Source: Dyella ginsengisoli LA-4
GTDB taxonomy: Bacteria > Pseudomonadota > Gammaproteobacteria > Xanthomonadales > Rhodanobacteraceae
DNA: 36,879 nucleotides
Reading direction: 5' to 3'
Assembly: GCF_000334915.1 (NCBI RefSeq)
Contig: NZ_AMSF01000094.1
Span: 1 to 36,879, forward strand
The position numbers were made by a program, and so were the translations under genes. Under the pieces are notes generated by a model. That model made no database searches. It was not told where the DNA came from and worked only from the letters and a program-made list of their open reading frames with translations. Below, piece after piece: positions 33,427-36,879 of this stretch. The number at the start of each line of letters is the position of its first letter. Position 1 is the first letter of the stretch.

Positions 33427-34330
33427 GCGGCAGAGTTTCCTTGGCCCAAAAAGCACCCAGGTCCTGCACAACCTGACCGTGGGACTCATCGGCCTTGGTG
33501 GTGGCGGATCGCATGAGGTGCAACAAATGGCGCACCTCGGGATTGGTGGGTATGTCCTGGTCGACCCGGACACCATTGATTGGACCAATACCAACAGGTT
33601 GGTCGGAGGCACGCTGGGTGACGTCGAATGTAAGCGATCCAAGGTCCATATTGCCGAACGCATCATTCGCGGACTACAACCCGATGCGCGCATCAAGATG
33701 GTGCAGGGACGCTGGGAAACTGTGCTTGAAGAATTGAAGGGATGCGACATCATTCTTGGCGCCGTCGACTCCTACGTCGCACGCGACCAGATTGAGCGCT
33801 TCTGCAGGCGCTTTCTTATCCCCTATATCGACATCGGCATGGATGTCCTAGCCCTTGGCGCCGACCGCGGGTATCTGGTTTCGGGGCAGGTAATCCTGTC
33901 TTCTCCTGGTCGTCCATGCCTTTGGTGCTGCGGCTTCCTCGATGAGGAAAAACTGAGAAAAGAGGCGGCGCAATACGGTGGCGCCGGTGGGCGTCCGCAG
34001 GTTGTCTGGCCAAATGGCGTGCTTGCTTCAACGGCGGTGGGATTGCTCGTCCAACTGGTTTGTCCATGGCACACCAAGACCATCGACTTCACGTACCTGG
34101 TTTATGACGGCAACCGAGGGACCATTACGCCCAGCCCCTGGGTCGATTCACTACAAAGTCATACCTGCCCACATTTCCCTGACTCCGAGGTCGGTGACCC
34201 AGGATTCGATATTCGCAAGCTAAGCAACACGAACAGCGCGAACGTGGCCCCCAACATAACCCGACCCAACCCACGCGACATCAGCAAGCGCGCCTGGTGG
34301 CGTCGCCTTCTGCCCCTGGGTAGGAGTTGA
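33413..34330 (+). CDS. E1-like ThiF/UBA-family Ubl-activating enzyme
   Basis: A 305-aa ThiF/MoeB-fold protein whose start lies 14 bp inside the JAB gene. The nucleotide-binding loop is GLGGGGS (27-33). The Mg/ATP residues follow: Asp51 and Asp53 in VDPDTID, Asn61-Arg62 and Lys77. Asp119 lies in GAVDS. Cys169, Cys172, Cys173 and later Cys252 (CLWCC, HTCPH) look like a zinc site. A distinct catalytic cysteine is not obvious, and one of these may serve. It should adenylate the C-terminal glycine of the Ubl and hand it to the E2. The last 60 residues are basic and low in structure. Confidence 0.9.
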   Translation: MDRLERQSFLGPKSTQVLHNLTVGLIGLGGGGSHEVQQMAHLGIGGYVLVDPDTIDWTNTNRLVGGTLGDVECKRSKVHIAERIIRGLQPDARIKMVQGRWETVLEELKGCDIILGAVDSYVARDQIERFCRRFLIPYIDIGMDVLALGADRGYLVSGQVILSSPGRPCLWCCGFLDEEKLRKEAAQYGGAGGRPQVVWPNGVLASTAVGLLVQLVCPWHTKTIDFTYLVYDGNRGTITPSPWVDSLQSHTCPHFPDSEVGDPGFDIRKLSNTNSANVAPNITRPNPRDISKRAWWRRLLPLGRS

Positions 34331-34382
34331 GAGCCTACCGGCATTCACCTTCACCGCATCCAAACACTCTGGAGAACGAACT

Positions 34383-34619
34383 ATGGCGCTCTACAAATAT
34401 GCTCAGAAGTTGGCCCAGTCGCAGGATGCGGCATTTGACGCAGTTCATGCTCCTGGCAACCCTGCGCAGCATCCGGGCATCTATAAGTGCACAAACTGCG
34501 GAGACGAAATCGCGATTGCAGGCGGCCATATTCTTCCGCCACAAAATCACCGTCAGCACAACCCGTTGAAAGGTCCAATCAACTGGAAGCTCGTTGTCTA
34601 TCCAGTACAAGAGCGCTGA
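34383..34619 (+). CDS. Small zinc-ribbon-like protein
   Basis: A 78-aa protein with GIYKCTNCGDEIAIAGGHILPP (split here as GIYKCTNCGDEIAIA and GGHILPP) and conserved His and Trp residues, NHRQHNP...NWKLVVYP. The single Cys-x2-Cys plus two or three histidines may bind one zinc. TCTGGAGAACGA gives a Shine-Dalgarno. Similar small proteins are widespread and uncharacterised. It lies 52 bp after the E1 gene on the same strand and may be the fifth operon member, perhaps as an adaptor or target; this is inference. Confidence 0.7.
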   Translation: MALYKYAQKLAQSQDAAFDAVHAPGNPAQHPGIYKCTNCGDEIAIAGGHILPPQNHRQHNPLKGPINWKLVVYPVQER

Positions 34620-34705
34620 TCGATTTCATGCCGTCATTGCTATGGGGCAAGTATCTCTAAAGGTTCGTTGCCCTTAGTCGTAAAGCTAGCAGCCCTGTGC
34701 GGAAT

Positions 34706-35356
34706 ATGCCTGACATGGATCGTGTCCCGAGGAAGCGCCGAGGAAAGCGTCTAGATCACGAGCCGCGAGCGGACCTACTCGCAAGGTTGCTCGGCATTTT
34801 CACTTTGCTATACACGGCAAGCTCATCGCTAGGCGGCTACTTGTGGGTCACGCGAGTGCAGCAGCACCTAGACGAGAAGAAGTTTCTTCAAAGCAACGTA
34901 AGCTTGATATCTGCCCTGAAGCCCATCGCCTTAGTGAGCTGCTACAACACAGTCGATGCCGCTGGTGACCTCGAGAATGTCATGGTGATAAAGAACACCG
35001 GGGCATACGCATTCCGGATCACGAAGGTTTCCAGGGAGCTCCGCGCGACGGACGATAACCACTTGCTTTCGTCCCCTTCAGAGATGATCCCCACTTACGC
35101 GAACGGCATGGACATGGATATCTCCCCGGGCCAGACAGCCACCAGCACTATGTTCTACGCGAAGAGCGGGGGGATAAGGCCTTGGGAGGAAATTGAAGTT
35201 GCTGGAAGAGTGGAGCTTGCAACTCCGGACGTCATGTTGGGGTATGTGAAGAAGGTTCTCGGCGATGCGGTCGATCCGGCCGCATTGAGTAGCTTTGGGA
35301 GCGCGATGCTTCGATGCCGTGGGATGATCGAAGCTGGTGGGGCACCAACCCATTAG
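34706..35356 (+). CDS. Predicted single-pass membrane protein, unknown function
   Basis: About 216 aa. The start is uncertain (ATG 34706, ATG 34715 or GTG 34697; none has a good Shine-Dalgarno). After a basic N-terminus (RKRRGKRLDHEPR), one hydrophobic helix (LLGIFTLLYTASSSLGGYLW) spans the membrane. The rest, about 150 residues, is a predicted beta-rich extracytoplasmic domain. The motif NVMVIKNTGAYAFRITKVS hints at an immunoglobulin-like or Ig-fold strand pattern. I do not recognise the family. It lies 86 bp after the zinc-ribbon gene, and whether it belongs to the Ubl operon is open. Membrane proteins at the end of defence operons are often effectors. Confidence 0.55.
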   Translation: MPDMDRVPRKRRGKRLDHEPRADLLARLLGIFTLLYTASSSLGGYLWVTRVQQHLDEKKFLQSNVSLISALKPIALVSCYNTVDAAGDLENVMVIKNTGAYAFRITKVSRELRATDDNHLLSSPSEMIPTYANGMDMDISPGQTATSTMFYAKSGGIRPWEEIEVAGRVELATPDVMLGYVKKVLGDAVDPAALSSFGSAMLRCRGMIEAGGAPTH

Positions 35357-35542
35357 TACTCCCCGTCGACATCCCGCCACTCCGGAGTAGCCCCGAGGAG
35401 CCCCATCCTGTGGTTCCCAATGATGACTGATCATCGTTCGGGTGATCAGCTGCCGGTGCAATGTTCCCTACCAGTCGGCTCAGCGCGGCGCCAACTTGAT
35501 TGGTGAGTGGCTGTCGGCCGAAAGCGGCACGAGCTTGGCAAT

Positions 35543-35572
35543 GGAGCGCTTGACCGAACAGCCAAGCGCTCC
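35543..35572 (-). terminator. Hairpin between the membrane-protein gene and the antitoxin-like gene
   Basis: GGAGCGCTTG (35543-35552) pairs perfectly with CAAGCGCTCC (35563-35572) around a 10-nt loop. No T run follows on either strand, so it could be a bidirectional weak terminator or a mobile-element relic. Otherwise 35357-35614 is empty. Confidence 0.45.
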
Positions 35573-35614
35573 TAGGCAACACTACAGAAGTGCTTTTCGC
35601 CGGGACTAGTTCCT

Positions 35615-35794
35615 TTACATCCTCGAGGTGCCCAAATCTTCTAGAGCGCGAGCAAACGTCTCAATTTCGTGCCAAAACTCGTCGTGTGGGATCAAGCGTG
35701 CTTCGCCGCTTTCCACCCTCGCCTGCGTCTCCAGCACCTGAGCGCGAAACCAGCGATCGTGCCCCGGCTCAACGGTGGGTTCATGGTTCGTCAT
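35615..35794 (-). CDS. Small antitoxin-like protein (RelB/ParD-type), apparently without a toxin
   Basis: A 59-aa protein. GGAGGAAG lies 8 nt before the ATG, the best ribosome site in this part of the window. DRWFRAQVLETQARVESGEA then IPHDEFWHEIETFARALED matches the C-terminal toxin-wrapping half of RelB/ParD antitoxins (WFRAQV...IPHDE). The usual N-terminal ribbon-helix-helix is missing. No ParE/RelE toxin is seen within 250 bp downstream. It may be an orphan antitoxin or a remnant. The open frame continues upstream without a stop for 130 codons, but that part does not look like a real protein. Confidence 0.6.
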   Translation of the reverse strand: MTNHEPTVEPGHDRWFRAQVLETQARVESGEARLIPHDEFWHEIETFARALEDLGTSRM

Positions 35795-36205
35795 GGCAAC
35801 AACTTCCTCCGGGGCGGGCACACGAAGATGTCGCCATTCTACGCCCCGCGATCTCGCGCGTGCCTCGCGGCGACCTGGAGCGAGAACGAATCGAGAGTCG
35901 TGGCGTCCCTCGCTCGGGCGGCCCCAGTTCGCCACGGTTTGCCTAAGCGTCGTCGAGGCTGCAGTGGTAGTAATCGACCAAAAGACGGTCTCCTCAACCA
36001 CGCGTGGCGGGGGGGCATGCGTCAGAGTAATTTCCGTGTCGTATACATAACACGGACAAAAATCCTTGCTAATCAAATACTTATTGACAAATTTCCGCGA
36101 GTGGGGCAGTCTTGAGACGAGCTCCGCGGCGACCCCTCGCCACGTCTCGCGGCCGTACTTTGCGGCACCGATTCTCAGCAGCATGGCTACTGGGAGGGCG
36201 AAGCT
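35795..36205. other. 411-bp stretch without a clear gene
   Basis: Open frames exist on both strands but lack ribosome sites and family features. The stretch contains an inverted repeat, TCCGTGT (36033-36039) with ACACGGA (36050-36056), around a GTATAC core. This could be an operator or a transposon end belonging to the TnsA-like gene that starts at 36206. An AT-rich segment (36055-36100) follows. Confidence 0.4.
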
Positions 36206-36823
36206 ATGGCGTCAGCCAATCAAGTCACCGAGGTCGAGCTTCGAGCGATGGGCATCCCTGAGCTCGGCGTCAAGTACGTTTTAGACGTATGTAACTCTCC
36301 TCCTGCAAGGAAAGTGGGCAGGAGGCGCCGGCGGAACCTTGTACTCGATGTGCCCCTCATCAAGCTCGGTGTGGTACTTCAGGGCGAGTCGTTGTCGGGA
36401 GAGTTTCTGTTCCTAGTAGAGCTCGACCGGCGCAACGACCTGCGTGCCGTGTACGACCAACCGCTAAGCGTCCCGCTCTTGATCGTTGATTCATCCGGGC
36501 GGAAGACGCGCATCTCGTATACAGCTGACTACCTAGTCGTAGCAGGTGAAGGCCCGAAGGTTTACGAAATCAAGGCGGACGACGAGCTGGATGAACTATG
36601 CAGGCGGCGCCCCGCCGACTGGAGCAGGGACGAGCTCGGTTACCACTATCTACCTGCCATAGCCTACTTCCAGGAACTAGGCATTGAGCACGTAACCATC
36701 CCGAACAGCTCCCTGAGTTCGGTTCGGGCCGATAATCTTCGGCTGCTGATGTCATCTCGACAAGGTACAGATACCACGCGCCTTAGAAAGATGCGGCATA
36801 CGGCGACGTCCCCCCACTTTTGA
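36206..36823 (+). pseudogene. TnsA-like endonuclease domain protein, 3' end cut by an IS
   Basis: A 205-codon reading frame with GGGAGG at 36192-36197. Residues 65-130 follow the TnsA/restriction-fold pattern: a Glu in FLFLVELD, VYDQP, ISYTADYLVV with the catalytic Asp, and VYEIK with the Glu-x-Lys. In Tn7-like elements TnsA cuts the 5' strand beside the TnsB transposase; similar domains also occur in other transposon and phage proteins. The frame ends in sequence matching an IS terminus (from about 36804), so the last few residues (TSPHF) are likely encoded by the IS and the true C-terminus is lost. No TnsB or TnsC is visible in the window. Confidence 0.65.
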
Positions 36824-36879
36824 GTAGCACCGTGGTTTGGAGTCCAATCCCCCAACTGATGGAGATTGGACGTGAAAAA
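36804..36879 (+). mobile_element. Left part of an insertion sequence, possibly IS3 family
   Basis: The first 29 bp match, inverted, the IS-end remnant at 22185-22213. About 40 bp further in, GGAG (36861-36864) precedes a GTG at 36872 followed by AAAAA, a good start for a gene beginning Met-Lys-Lys, as IS3-type orfA genes do. An 8-bp inverted repeat (36842-36849 with 36864-36871) surrounds the ribosome site. The element runs off the window, so the family is a guess. Confidence 0.5.

Noticed and set aside
31917-34330. Type II CBASS (Cap2/Cap3) operon
   Set aside because: No cyclic-nucleotide synthase (CD-NTase) or effector is present and E1 and E2 are separate proteins; a dedicated multi-Ubl gene leads the operon instead.
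35795-36184. Large minus-strand frame joined to the antitoxin-like gene
   Set aside because: No start with a ribosome site and no protein-like pattern; the strong Shine-Dalgarno lies at the internal ATG 35794.

Overview
The window looks like a high-GC gammaproteobacterial chromosome, most like a denitrifying member of the Xanthomonadales (Rhodanobacter-like). The evidence is a lipoprotein NirK with a fused C-terminal cytochrome c domain, an FNR-type regulator, a TonB-receptor/halogenase sugar locus and an H-NS protein with a Lys/Ala-rich tail. Positions 1 to about 21.7 kb are core-like, very GC-rich DNA. Positions from about 21.9 kb to the end are an accessory region with visibly lower GC, tRNA duplication, dispersed repeats, IS ends and several defence-type genes.

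Region 1 (1-5454, minus strand) is an anaerobic/denitrification cluster: hemN-fnr, nnrS, nirK and a truncated nirV-like gene. Near-perfect FNR boxes precede hemN, nnrS and nirK. Each is placed so that a -41.5 activator position gives a sensible transcription start, and for hemN that start falls on the start codon. Because fnr is downstream of hemN, the regulator probably also controls itself.

Region 2 (5565-13789, plus strand) is a glucan-use locus: a LacI repressor, a secreted GH3 exo-glucanase (ExoP type), a TonB-dependent receptor and a flavin-dependent halogenase-like protein. The same 14-bp palindrome sits about 73 bp before both the GH3 gene and the receptor gene. A terminator separates the receptor from the halogenase-like gene.

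Region 3 (13835-16980, plus) holds a DUF2170 (YjfI-like) gene behind a tandem palindromic dodecamer, then a YqiK-like flotillin, a 13-bp tandem repeat and a strong terminator. Region 4 (16982-21729, minus) holds a LysR regulator, an SDR, a 4-OT-like tautomerase coupled to an MFS transporter, and an ECF sigma factor coupled to its ChrR zinc anti-sigma factor.

Region 5 (21972-29434) is a 7.3-kb island bracketed by two 141-bp direct repeats. Each repeat carries a complete, identical tRNA-Ile2(CAU) gene and its promoter. Inside are an XRE-like regulator, a YkgJ-type cysteine-cluster protein, an EVE-HNH type IV restriction-like enzyme, a PLD nuclease with a PUA/EVE-like C-terminal part, an H-NS protein and two small exported proteins. 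No integrase is visible. Three copies of a 148-bp repeat with nested inverted repeats lie in intergenic gaps of the island.

Region 6 (29452-36879) is a second defence block. A minus-strand operon encodes an XRE repressor, an ImmA/IrrE protease and an ExoI-like exonuclease. It is divergent from a tightly overlapping plus-strand operon encoding a triple ubiquitin-like protein, an E2-like protein, a JAB/JAMM peptidase and an E1/ThiF enzyme, followed by a small zinc-ribbon protein. A large palindrome in the shared promoter region suggests common control by the XRE protein, released by the protease. The window ends in an apparently IS-truncated TnsA-like gene and the beginning of an IS. The Ubl-conjugation operon with its linked repressor/protease/exonuclease module is the most interesting system here.
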